Shown: one piece after another, positions 17,600-25,915 of the stretch
How the letters are laid out: each line of letters opens with the position of its first letter
Numbering within the stretch: the first letter of the stretch is position 1
DNA from: Pirellula staleyi DSM 6068
Lineage (GTDB): Bacteria; Planctomycetota; Planctomycetia; Pirellulales; Pirellulaceae
Assembly: GCA_945900945.1 (NCBI GenBank)
Contig: CAMDKL010000015.1
Coordinates: 1 to 56,441 of the forward strand
DNA length: 56,441 bases
Direction: 5' to 3'
Translations under genes and position numbers: made by a program
The notes under the pieces: generated by a model
The model's input: only the letters and a program-made list of their open reading frames with translations
Told to the model about the DNA's origin: nothing
Database searches by the model: none

Positions 17600-18640
17600 C
17601 TATTCTTTTAGGGTTGCTTCTTGAGAGATCAATCGATCTAGTCGAGCAAGGACTCGGTGTTCGAGTTCATTCGAAGTCGGCGGAATTTCGGTTGCTATCG
17701 CGTCACCGGATTTTACAACGACTGTTCCATTTCCCAATCCCCCAAAGGACTCACATAGAACTCCATTGTGCACGAAGACGCGATTCCTACCTCCTATTTT
17801 TGCGCTATAGAGAGCTTCATCGGAACGGCGAACCAGTTTTCCAATCCGCTCATCACTCATGATTCGAGCGACTCCGGAACTGATCGTGATTGAAATCGTA
17901 TGCCCCTCAGCGACTATTGATTTACTCGCGATCGTTTGTCGGAGTCCTTCCATAACGTCGGCTGCATGCTGCACCTCGCCATCAAATATGATTGCGAATT
18001 CCTCGCCACCATATCGGGCAACCAGCATCGATTGACTAGTCAGTTCACGGATGCGGACAGATATTTCTTTAAGCACGGCATCGCCCGCGGGGTGGCCATA
18101 CGTATCATTGACCTTTTTAAAATGATCAATGTCGATCAGGGCTAGAGTGAACGGGTGCTTTATCTGCTGCCATTTTGCGAAACATTCGTCCATCTTTTGA
18201 TCAAAGGCTTTACGGTTCGCGAGTCCTGTTAGTCCGTCCGTTCGGGCTTCGGTCAAGTAACCAGCCAACTGTTTGGTTTGCATTTCCAATTTTTCTTCAG
18301 CAGACTCCAAACGAGTTTGCAGATGACTATTTGCGTCGACGATCCGATCAAGCAATCGCTTTACTTCTTCTTTGGTTTGTACTTTTTTGTTGTCGGCGGC
18401 ATCCCGTGTAAGGGATTCCATGGTGGACTGGTAGCGAGTGAAATCGCCAGCGAAATCGTTGGTCCAACTCGCCATGTTTCGGAGTGCAGCGACCATTTGT
18501 TGCTGCTCCAATAGAGACTGGCCGATACCGGGCGAAGCAAGACGTTTTCCCATCCAAGAGCGCAAGGCGATTCCGGCGGCCAGTAGGGTGGTTCCGAAAA
18601 GCAAACCCATCAACAAATACAGTATTGGCGTTGTATTCAT
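17600..18640 (-). CDS. Membrane-anchored diguanylate cyclase (GGDEF)
   Basis: A 346-residue protein with one N-terminal membrane segment (about 6-28), a helical linker (about 40-140, coiled-coil-like) and a GGDEF domain (about 145-300). The active-site motif is intact as ARYGGEEF, and DIDHFKKVNDTYGH is the nucleotide-binding helix, so it should make cyclic di-GMP. The RxxD inhibitory site normally found five residues before the motif reads TSQS, so product inhibition through that site is unlikely. About 45 Ser/Glu-rich residues follow the domain. Its start overlaps the glgC stop by four bases (ATGA), implying coupling. Confidence 0.9.
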   Translation of the reverse strand: MNTTPILYLLMGLLFGTTLLAAGIALRSWMGKRLASPGIGQSLLEQQQMVAALRNMASWTNDFAGDFTRYQSTMESLTRDAADNKKVQTKEEVKRLLDRIVDANSHLQTRLESAEEKLEMQTKQLAGYLTEARTDGLTGLANRKAFDQKMDECFAKWQQIKHPFTLALIDIDHFKKVNDTYGHPAGDAVLKEISVRIRELTSQSMLVARYGGEEFAIIFDGEVQHAADVMEGLRQTIASKSIVAEGHTISITISSGVARIMSDERIGKLVRRSDEALYSAKIGGRNRVFVHNGVLCESFGGLGNGTVVVKSGDAIATEIPPTSNELEHRVLARLDRLISQEATLKE

Positions 18641-19980
18641 TCCTTGGTTTCCTCTCGAACGGATTCTGAGACCCGGCTAAACTGGTGATTCCCTGTCAAA
18701 CCGTTCATCCCTTTGTCCGCATGGTAGGCGCTCGAGTTGGATTGCTTTAGAAACGTCGACAGGTCTTCCGTTTTGGCGACAGTCACAATTCCGTTCTGTG
18801 ATATCGTAAATCCCCTTTTTCGGTCTAACTCTAGGTCAAAACCGATTTCAAAACCAGCCGGAATACAAACGCCCTTGTCAATGATCGCGTTTCGGATTTT
18901 TGCACGTCGACCGACCTCTACACCTTCGAACAGAATGCTATCGGACACTTGTGCAAAGGAGTTGACTCGAACACATGGACCCAGAATGCTCCGTTCCACT
19001 CTGCCTCCGCTGACGATGGTGCCAGCGCATACAATCGAGTCCAACGCCAGACCGCAACGGTCGCCATCGCCTCGCGATCCGAAAACAAACTTCGGTGGCG
19101 GTAAGTTCTTTTGTTGAGTGCGGATCGGCCAACTTTCGTCATAAAGGTTCAATAGTGGATCAATACCTACGAGATCCATGTTCGCTTCGTAAAACGCATC
19201 AAGAGTGCCAACATCGCGCCAATAGGCGTCTCGCTTTCGGTTTTCATCTTTGAAAGGAAAAGCAAATACGCGGTGTCGATCGATTATTGACGGAATGATA
19301 TTTTTTCCGAAGTCATGGTGACTCTTTGGGTCGTTAGCATCGTGACACAATTGCTCGAACAAGAACCTGGTATTAAATACATAGATGCCCATAGATGCTA
19401 ATGCGTGCCCTGGATCATTTGGGATAGTCCGTGGGTGGGCAGGCTTTTCCTGAAAACCAACGATTCGTTGGTCCGAGTCGACTTGCATTACCCCGAATTC
19501 CTTTGCATCCTCGCAATTCACTCGGAGCGCTCCGATGGTCAGGTCGGCTTGCATGTCCTTGTGGTGTTGAATCATGGAGTGGTAGTTCATCTTGTAGATG
19601 TGATCACCCGCTAGAACGACAAGATACTTGGGACGTTCCTTTTCGATGGCGTAAATATTTTGATAGACAGCATCGGCGGTTCCCTGATACCAGTTTTCAT
19701 CGATCCGCTGCTGAGGAGGAACGATTTCGATGAACTCGTCAAGCTCGCGGCAAAAAAAATCTCGCCATCCTAGGTTGATGTGACGGTCGAGGCTCATCGC
19801 TTTGTACTGTGTTAGAACGAGCATCTTTCGCAATCCACTGTTGAGGCAGTTGGATAGTACGAAGTCGATGATTCGATAATTTCCACCAAACGGTACTGCC
19901 GGTTTGGCTCGATCCCTCGTCAACGGTTCCAGGCGTGTTCCTTTTCCACCAGCCAAGATCACTGCAAGTGTATCTTTCAT
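18637..19980 (-). CDS. glgC: Glucose-1-phosphate adenylyltransferase GlgC
   Basis: Makes ADP-glucose for glycogen synthesis. The 447-residue chain opens with the nucleotidyltransferase loop VILAGGKGTRLEPLT, followed by KPAVPFGGNYRIIDF and LSNCLNSG. The Glc-1-P region has VLAGDHIYKMNY, FQEKPAHP and RDVGTLDAFYEAN. A C-terminal left-handed beta-helix with hexapeptide-like repeats (RVERSILGPCVRVNS, ARIRNAIIDKGV type) is visible at about 300-390. The tail after 400 is unusual low-complexity sequence. Coupling to a GGDEF gene suggests possible linked control of storage and c-di-GMP (inference). Confidence 0.95.
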   Translation of the reverse strand: MKDTLAVILAGGKGTRLEPLTRDRAKPAVPFGGNYRIIDFVLSNCLNSGLRKMLVLTQYKAMSLDRHINLGWRDFFCRELDEFIEIVPPQQRIDENWYQGTADAVYQNIYAIEKERPKYLVVLAGDHIYKMNYHSMIQHHKDMQADLTIGALRVNCEDAKEFGVMQVDSDQRIVGFQEKPAHPRTIPNDPGHALASMGIYVFNTRFLFEQLCHDANDPKSHHDFGKNIIPSIIDRHRVFAFPFKDENRKRDAYWRDVGTLDAFYEANMDLVGIDPLLNLYDESWPIRTQQKNLPPPKFVFGSRGDGDRCGLALDSIVCAGTIVSGGRVERSILGPCVRVNSFAQVSDSILFEGVEVGRRAKIRNAIIDKGVCIPAGFEIGFDLELDRKRGFTISQNGIVTVAKTEDLSTFLKQSNSSAYHADKGMNGLTGNHQFSRVSESVREETKE

Positions 19981-20121
19981 GTCATCCCTGTACCTTTGGA
20001 ACTTTAGTAGTAAATTCAGCTGGAATGCTCAACAATCAATGCAATATAGCAAAGCCCGATTGAGACGGCACAGGAGCAAGGACCCATCCATAAGATGCAG
20101 TACGTCGCTCGTGTTGAATAT

Positions 20122-21264
20122 CTATGTCGGAATATCACTAAGCGTACGATCGTAAAGACGGTAGGTTTTGGCTCTCGTCGTTCCTGCTCTTTCGAGCGAA
20201 CCCCTAGAAAGGTGATTGCTTTCGAGAACCCAGGAAAACTCCGTATCCGTTATCCCTTTGGCTATGCAATCCGGTAACATCCTTTCCAGGACGACCAGAC
20301 CAAGCCCCCATCGCTGGTACTCGGGAACAACGTTGGTACTCATGGCGCGAACCTTTTTTATTTTTCGACGTCCCAAAAGGAGAGTCAAAAACCCGAAAGG
20401 AAATAGTCTACCGTTTATTTTTTTGATCAATGGGTTGTAGTCTGGTAAACATATTCCAACTGCAACCGTCTTTCCTTCCACTTCAACAAACGAGGTCAAA
20501 GCAGGATCGATAAGCAATTTCAAGGATGCGCCAAGACCATGGCATTCCGCATCGCTCAAAGGGACAAAGCCCCAAGTTCCCTGCAAAGCTTGGTTGTAAA
20601 TTTTCAAGAACAGTTTGACTTCGTCGCCAAATTTCTTTTTGTTCGCAGCTCGTACCGTGACGTTAAAACGACGTTTTACTTCTTCGATAACGAACTTTAG
20701 CTTGGGATCAATTGTCTTAAGCATCTCCAGATTGGCGTCATAAGCATAGAGATCTTGTGTTTTTTCGAAACCAAAGCCCGTGATCAACTTGTCGTAATAG
20801 GGCCAGTTGTAAGTCATCATGAACGTCGGTGGTGTATCGAATCCATCAACCAGCGTTCCTAGTTCGTAATTCAGCGAAGGATTGCATGGTCCACGAACAT
20901 CGTCCATCCCCTCGCTTTTCAAATACCGACTCGCCTCCATTAGCAGAAGATTGGCCGCGTGCTGATCGTCGATACAATCGAAGAAACCAAAGAAGCCCCT
21001 TTTTTCTCCGAAGCATTTGTTGTGACCATGATTGATAATGGCAGCTATTCGGCCGACTACTTCGCCATCCTTTCGGACAATAAACGTTCTGCACTTTGCG
21101 TTCTCATAAAACGGATGCCGTCGGAATCCGACAAGTTCCTCTTGGTTCATACGAAGTGGTGGAATCCAATTCGGATCATGCTTATGCAATTTCCAAATAA
21201 AATCCATGAATTCGCGTTTTTGGCGGCGATCTTCGACTCGAATGACTTCGTATTTGGAACTCAT
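20122..21264 (-). CDS. GNAT-like N-acetyltransferase family protein
   Basis: A 380-residue protein of the group annotated as GNAT/YghO-like. The start EDRRQKREFMDFIWKLHK and PNWIPPLR are typical of that group. An acetyl-CoA-binding pattern is visible late in the chain as STNVVPEYQRWGLGLVVLE (Q-R-W-G-L-G). GPCNPSLNYELGTLVDGFD (about 125-143) is another conserved patch. The substrate is unknown. It stands alone between glgC and the export-protein gene, all on the minus strand. Confidence 0.75.
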   Translation of the reverse strand: MSSKYEVIRVEDRRQKREFMDFIWKLHKHDPNWIPPLRMNQEELVGFRRHPFYENAKCRTFIVRKDGEVVGRIAAIINHGHNKCFGEKRGFFGFFDCIDDQHAANLLLMEASRYLKSEGMDDVRGPCNPSLNYELGTLVDGFDTPPTFMMTYNWPYYDKLITGFGFEKTQDLYAYDANLEMLKTIDPKLKFVIEEVKRRFNVTVRAANKKKFGDEVKLFLKIYNQALQGTWGFVPLSDAECHGLGASLKLLIDPALTSFVEVEGKTVAVGICLPDYNPLIKKINGRLFPFGFLTLLLGRRKIKKVRAMSTNVVPEYQRWGLGLVVLERMLPDCIAKGITDTEFSWVLESNHLSRGSLERAGTTRAKTYRLYDRTLSDIPT

Positions 21265-21368
21265 GGATTCAAATGGCTAGAGTGGGAACAGGTTATCGCG
21301 TAAACACTTGATCTGTACTATTGTGGCTGAACGCTATTGTGGCTGAATCGTGATTCCTTGGAATGGCA

Positions 21369-22586
21369 CTAGTCTATACAAACCATCTGTAAGAACTGCT
21401 GCACGCCATTATTAAAGACCTTGATCGGCCTGGGTGGAACGATGATCAGGTCGCCATCGCGAAGCCAGATTTCATCCGATGGATTGGGCCGTTTTCCAAT
21501 ATGAGCTCCACGAAGGTCGAGAATGGTGGAGATGAGCCGCCAATCTTCCGCTCGTCGAAAAACAACAATTTGTCGAGTATTTGCCCCTAGTTTTGTACCC
21601 TCGGCTTGGGCCAAAATCTGTGTGACAGTCGTGGGTCGGTCCATGTCAATTCGACCAGGCTTGACTACTTCACCGAAAACAAAACAAACGTGGCTAGCCG
21701 TCCTGGTCAAGCGAGGTTCAATATCGATCCCAACATATTTCTCACGGTATCGAAGATTGATTTCGCGTTTGATTTCATCCAGAGTCATACCCAGAACCAA
21801 TACGCTTCCTAGCCCAATCAGTTGAATCTTACCATCTTGATTGACGGTTGTTTCGAATGCTGTACCACCCGCTGCGAATGGCCCGTTCACAGCTGTTTTC
21901 AAATCCTCAACCGCAGTATTTACCTTGACTGGCAGGATGTCGATGGCTGGAGCGACAATGTATTGCTTATAAGCGACCTCGAGGTCTTTGCGTAAGTTCT
22001 GAATCGTCTTGCCCGATGCTGGCATAGGATTCTTAAGCAGCGGCACAATAACGGTACCATCTGGTTGAACCGGGACTTTTACTTGCCTAATGCTCGCGTC
22101 TGAAAGGGAATCCAAGCTAACCTCATCGCCTACCATCAACTTGTACTCCTCAATCGTCTTCTGTCGATTTGGAATGTAGGTAAACGTGACTACGTCATTG
22201 ATACGAACTCGATACTCTAAGAGCGAAGGCAATCGAACTGGTCCAATATACTCTCCGTGCCAAAGTGGCTGAAAATCAATGGATTGAGCGTCGCACCATC
22301 GCTTTTCACCGTACGGATCTAGTGCGCAATCGATGCCGGTAATGCATGGCTTACAATTCCACGATGTTACGCCAGTAGGTTGCTGAGGAGGGCACATCTG
22401 CACTGCAACAGGGGGTGTTAAACAGACCGCGTTGCAATGCGACGAGGAAGCTTGTACGTGCTGTGATGGTGGGTTGGCATATTGGGCATTTAAAGAGTTT
22501 TTGGACGAGGAGCCTGCAATAACGCACCAAGCTGCCGAGACCAAGCACTGCTTGCACAAAATGTCTATTTTGAATTTAGGAGTCAT
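21369..22586 (-). CDS. Polysaccharide biosynthesis/export protein (Wza-like)
   Basis: A 405-residue exported protein. An N-terminal hydrophobic segment (CLVSAAWCVIAGSSS) precedes a Cys- and Pro-rich stretch. The core has the Poly_export pattern (YRVRINDVVTFTY, VPVQPDGTVIVPLL) and soluble-ligand-binding (SLBB) repeats (VNQDGKIQLIGLGSVLVLGMTLDEI; VCFVFGEVVKPGRI). The ending LRDGDLIIVPPRPIKVFNN is typical for these outer-membrane conduits. Its start codon overlaps the stop of the upstream TPR gene (TAATG), so the two are translated together. Partner polymerase or kinase genes are not in the window. Confidence 0.88.
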   Translation of the reverse strand: MTPKFKIDILCKQCLVSAAWCVIAGSSSKNSLNAQYANPPSQHVQASSSHCNAVCLTPPVAVQMCPPQQPTGVTSWNCKPCITGIDCALDPYGEKRWCDAQSIDFQPLWHGEYIGPVRLPSLLEYRVRINDVVTFTYIPNRQKTIEEYKLMVGDEVSLDSLSDASIRQVKVPVQPDGTVIVPLLKNPMPASGKTIQNLRKDLEVAYKQYIVAPAIDILPVKVNTAVEDLKTAVNGPFAAGGTAFETTVNQDGKIQLIGLGSVLVLGMTLDEIKREINLRYREKYVGIDIEPRLTRTASHVCFVFGEVVKPGRIDMDRPTTVTQILAQAEGTKLGANTRQIVVFRRAEDWRLISTILDLRGAHIGKRPNPSDEIWLRDGDLIIVPPRPIKVFNNGVQQFLQMVCID

Positions 22587-24199
22587 TATCTTAGGATCTT
22601 TGAGAACAGACTTTTGCCGGAAGATGCATTGCGAACATTGGAACCGCTGCCGTTGGAAACGCTCGTCGGCACATTGTTATAGGAAAAGTTTTGCAAAGAG
22701 GATCCCATTAACGGCATGGGACTATACTTTGCAAACAAGGCTGGATCCACTTCCGTAATTTCCGGATTCTCAGGACTGAATTGGGGATTTCCAGCGATTA
22801 AAGCGGTGGCCTGCTGTGAAGCATATTCTGCGTCCGCAACGGAACCCCGTTGTCGAAAAACCTCCGCCAGGTTGTTCCATGCGTTTGCGTTTGGTTTAAT
22901 CTGGATGGAAGCCGCAAGCGCAGTGTATGCGTCATCTATTCTGTCCAAGTGAATGAGTACGAAACCCAACTGGTTGGCTGCTTCGCTTTGCGTTGGCTTC
23001 GTTTGCGTAGCGGCTTGATAGAGAACGACAGCTTGGTTTCTGAACATGACTGCACGATCCGGATTGAGCTCCGCATCTTTTTCAAGCGTCCTTCCATAGG
23101 CGTAGAGCAGGTCGGCTGCCCAGGGATGTCCATCGGATGCAGCAACCAATTGGTAACGGGCAAACAAACGATAATGCATGGCTGCCATTTCCGGCGAAGT
23201 TAATTCCAGGGTCCTGTTTTTGAGGACGTCGGTGGTATGGTTGTCGACGATCGACTGAACTCCCGATCCTCCAAGGTACTTTTGGAAATCCGCCTCCTCT
23301 CTAATCGCAATCAGGGCTTTCTCGAAGAACGACTCACTGAACATGCTTCCTCGATGCAAATCCATGGTACGGTAGAGTCGGAGTAGACCTTGGCTCGCTT
23401 CTTCCCTAGCGCTTAGAACTGCACCTCGTTTTAGCAATGAGTCGCATCGCTCCAGTCTTTGCTTTAGTTCGCGTTCAACAGATTGCCAACCAGGCAGCGA
23501 CTCAAGAATTTCCGGAGCAAGCGATTGCGAGGTCACTGGGTCTGATAACCGTTCGTGACTGACGCGTTGTGCCAGCAGATGAACCGCAGCAGTGCTCTCT
23601 CTATCAGGCAATCCTGGGCCAATCATGCGATTGCCTCTTGCGTCCATTTGCTCCCGAGACGAACCCGAGCCAATCTCCAACCTTTCTGCAGGGAGCTGGA
23701 TTTCTTCGTTAAGAATCAGACCGCCTGCCTGCACGCGGTGCCAATCGGATTTGGTTTCGATCGGCATTTTCTGGGTCAACGCGAGCCATGGCAAGGCGGT
23801 CGAAGACATCATGGGTCCCATGAGTGTGACTGGGGCCGGACGGGACAATTCCTTGGGTGGACGTTCGACAGAATGGCGTTCTTCCGGCCCTGCCGGCTGA
23901 CCAGAACGAACCGGCTGAACCAGCGTCCTTGGTTGACGCAACCGCTCCTTGGAACTGCTGTCTCCAACGCTCTTCGCATTGACTTGCCGGGTGTCCGCAT
24001 TCTTTGACCATGGAGAAGCAGGCAAGTCTCCACCTTGAAACTGCGCAAAAGAAGTCGATTGATTCACACTTGGCGTGAGTCCTAGCCAAAGGGCCATTGA
24101 AAACCAGGAAGGAATTAACAGTCGATAGAATGCATTGCCGGAGCACTTTCTTGCTGTTTTCAATTCTAGGGTCTCCGACATCTCGACTCCAAATCTCAA
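22586..24199 (-). CDS. TPR-repeat protein coupled to the export protein
   Basis: A 537-residue protein with a likely signal or anchor sequence (LLIPSWFSMALWLGLTPSV, about 27-45) after a basic start. The middle is low-complexity and Pro/Ser/Arg-rich. The C-terminal part holds TPR-like helices (NQLGFVLIHLDRIDDAYTALAASIQ; AWNNLAEVFRQRGSVADAEYASQQA, about 400-470). It ends in a disordered Asn/Ser-rich tail. A start at Met7 (24181) is equally possible. TAATG coupling to the Wza-like gene suggests it assists polysaccharide export or regulates chain handling; that role is inferred. Confidence 0.75.
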   Translation of the reverse strand: MRFGVEMSETLELKTARKCSGNAFYRLLIPSWFSMALWLGLTPSVNQSTSFAQFQGGDLPASPWSKNADTRQVNAKSVGDSSSKERLRQPRTLVQPVRSGQPAGPEERHSVERPPKELSRPAPVTLMGPMMSSTALPWLALTQKMPIETKSDWHRVQAGGLILNEEIQLPAERLEIGSGSSREQMDARGNRMIGPGLPDRESTAAVHLLAQRVSHERLSDPVTSQSLAPEILESLPGWQSVERELKQRLERCDSLLKRGAVLSAREEASQGLLRLYRTMDLHRGSMFSESFFEKALIAIREEADFQKYLGGSGVQSIVDNHTTDVLKNRTLELTSPEMAAMHYRLFARYQLVAASDGHPWAADLLYAYGRTLEKDAELNPDRAVMFRNQAVVLYQAATQTKPTQSEAANQLGFVLIHLDRIDDAYTALAASIQIKPNANAWNNLAEVFRQRGSVADAEYASQQATALIAGNPQFSPENPEITEVDPALFAKYSPMPLMGSSLQNFSYNNVPTSVSNGSGSNVRNASSGKSLFSKILR

Positions 24200-24445
24200 C
24201 GAAGGTTGTTGTGTTCGGAATGAACATAACAGGCGTTACAATCGGTATTTTTGGTACCTGCGATTCAATCATCATGCCGGGTAGAGGGCGCAACTTGGAT
24301 TTTATTGACGCATAAACCGAACATTAAGAACAGCTCCCTCAAATTGCCCAGCCTGCCTGAGCGTTGGACATTCTGAGGAGCTTCGCTACAATCGCCTGTC
24401 TTTCCTTTTGATTCCCGAAAATTTCATTATTGAAGAGCACCATTC

Positions 24446-25714
24446 ATGACGGCTATCCAAAGAGTAGCGATATTGTTTGCAGGTGGTCCGGCACCGGCAG
24501 CAAATTCCGTAATTTCATCAGCCGCATTCACCTTGTTGAATGCTGGTGTTGAGGTTTTCGGTATCAAGCATGGTTATTCAAATTTGATTGACTTTGAATC
24601 AACGAAGCCGCTGATCGAGGGCCAGCAGTACCTGAACTTAACTCTCAACAGGCTGGAATTCGCTCGAACCGAGCCTGGGATTATGATCGGTACGGCGCGT
24701 TCAAACCCAGGCAAAGGTGTTTCGAGCCCTGAGCATCTCTTCGATGCTGAAAAATCGGCACCGTTGCATCGAGTTTATTTGGCTTTAAGATCCTTGGACG
24801 TGGATGCACTTATCAGCATCGGCGGGGATGACACGCTCAAGACAGCGAACAAAATGAAACTGTACCAGGACACACTGCCGGCCGACCACGTTCGAATGCC
24901 GGTTATCCATTTGCCTAAGACCATCGACAACGACTACGAGGGAATCGATTTCACCTTTGGTTACTTTAGCGCTGCCGAAACACTTGCAAATGAGATTCGA
25001 AACTTGAATAGGGATGCGGCAGCAGCTCAGGCCTATTTCGTATGCGAAGCCATGGGAAGATCGGCAGGTTGGTTAGCCTATGGAGCTTCGATCGCTGGAG
25101 ATGCGAGCATGGTCCTCAGCGTGGAAGACATCGTTGGTCCTCTTCAAAATACGGAATCGAGCACCCAGGCAGATGGAACCACAAAAATCCGAAAGGTAAT
25201 GAATCTCAAAGCAGTTGTCGACAAAATGGTCGCGACGATGGTCGCTCGTGAGAGGGTCGGCAGGAATTATGGAGTGATCGTAATTGCTGAGGGTCTGGCC
25301 GAGTATTTACCCAATTCCTATTTAGACGGCATCACGAGGGACGATCACGGGCACATCGCGATTGCGAACATTGCGATCGGTAAAGCATTGGCGACGATGC
25401 TGAGTGAGGCGTATAAGACAAAAACAGGAAAGAGCCGCAAGATAAACGGTGTGCAATTAGGATACGAGTCGAGATGTTGCGTCCCAACCGCCTTTGACGT
25501 AATGCTAGGTTCCCAAATTGGTGTGGGTGCGTTTCGAGCACTGATTGAAGAAAAACTGAACGGAGTTATGGTCTCTGTAGGCGGTCAGTTCAATATTTCG
25601 TTTGTGCCTTTCGAAAAGTTGGTGAATCCGGAAACCCTGGTGACCAAAGTGAGGTTTATCGAGACGGGCAGTGATTTCCACCGAATGGCGAAACTCCTAG
25701 AACTACCCACTTAG
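24446..25714 (+). CDS. Phosphofructokinase, probably pyrophosphate-dependent
   Basis: A 422-residue phosphofructokinase-family enzyme. ILFAGGPAPAANSVI is the phosphate-binding start. The key selectivity residues read GGDDT (126-130) and PKTIDND (157-163). An Asp after GGD together with the Lys in PKTIDND are the marks of PPi-dependent enzymes, whereas ATP enzymes have GGDGS and PGTIDND. EAMGRSAGWLAYG (about 201) and QLGYESRC (about 338) are further family motifs. It would catalyse the reversible Fru-6-P/Fru-1,6-bisphosphate step with PPi. It is monocistronic, with a hairpin about 30 bp after the stop codon. Confidence 0.9.
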   Translation: MTAIQRVAILFAGGPAPAANSVISSAAFTLLNAGVEVFGIKHGYSNLIDFESTKPLIEGQQYLNLTLNRLEFARTEPGIMIGTARSNPGKGVSSPEHLFDAEKSAPLHRVYLALRSLDVDALISIGGDDTLKTANKMKLYQDTLPADHVRMPVIHLPKTIDNDYEGIDFTFGYFSAAETLANEIRNLNRDAAAAQAYFVCEAMGRSAGWLAYGASIAGDASMVLSVEDIVGPLQNTESSTQADGTTKIRKVMNLKAVVDKMVATMVARERVGRNYGVIVIAEGLAEYLPNSYLDGITRDDHGHIAIANIAIGKALATMLSEAYKTKTGKSRKINGVQLGYESRCCVPTAFDVMLGSQIGVGAFRALIEEKLNGVMVSVGGQFNISFVPFEKLVNPETLVTKVRFIETGSDFHRMAKLLELPT

Positions 25715-25745
25715 GCCTCCAATGTCGTCCAGGCCCCCCACGTAC

Positions 25746-25767
25746 GTCCGGCTGTCCTCAGCCGGAC
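25746..25767 (+). terminator. Perfect GC-rich hairpin after the phosphofructokinase gene
   Basis: GTCCGGCTG pairs perfectly with CAGCCGGAC across a TCCT loop, 31 bp after the stop codon. No U-run follows, so it is not a classical Rho-independent terminator. It may stabilise the 3' end or act as a Rho-assisted stop. The next gene starts 150 bp further on. Confidence 0.45.
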
Positions 25768-25915
25768 ACAGACAACCCGAAAAACTGGTAAGACAGTCAA
25801 ATTGCGCAAATCGTGCAAGGCAGGCATTCCAGGACTAAACAGTAGGATCGTTAAAAGCCGAAAAAAGGAAAAGTCGAGTTCCAAACTTTCCCTTTAAGGT
25901 AGTGGCGGTTCTGAA

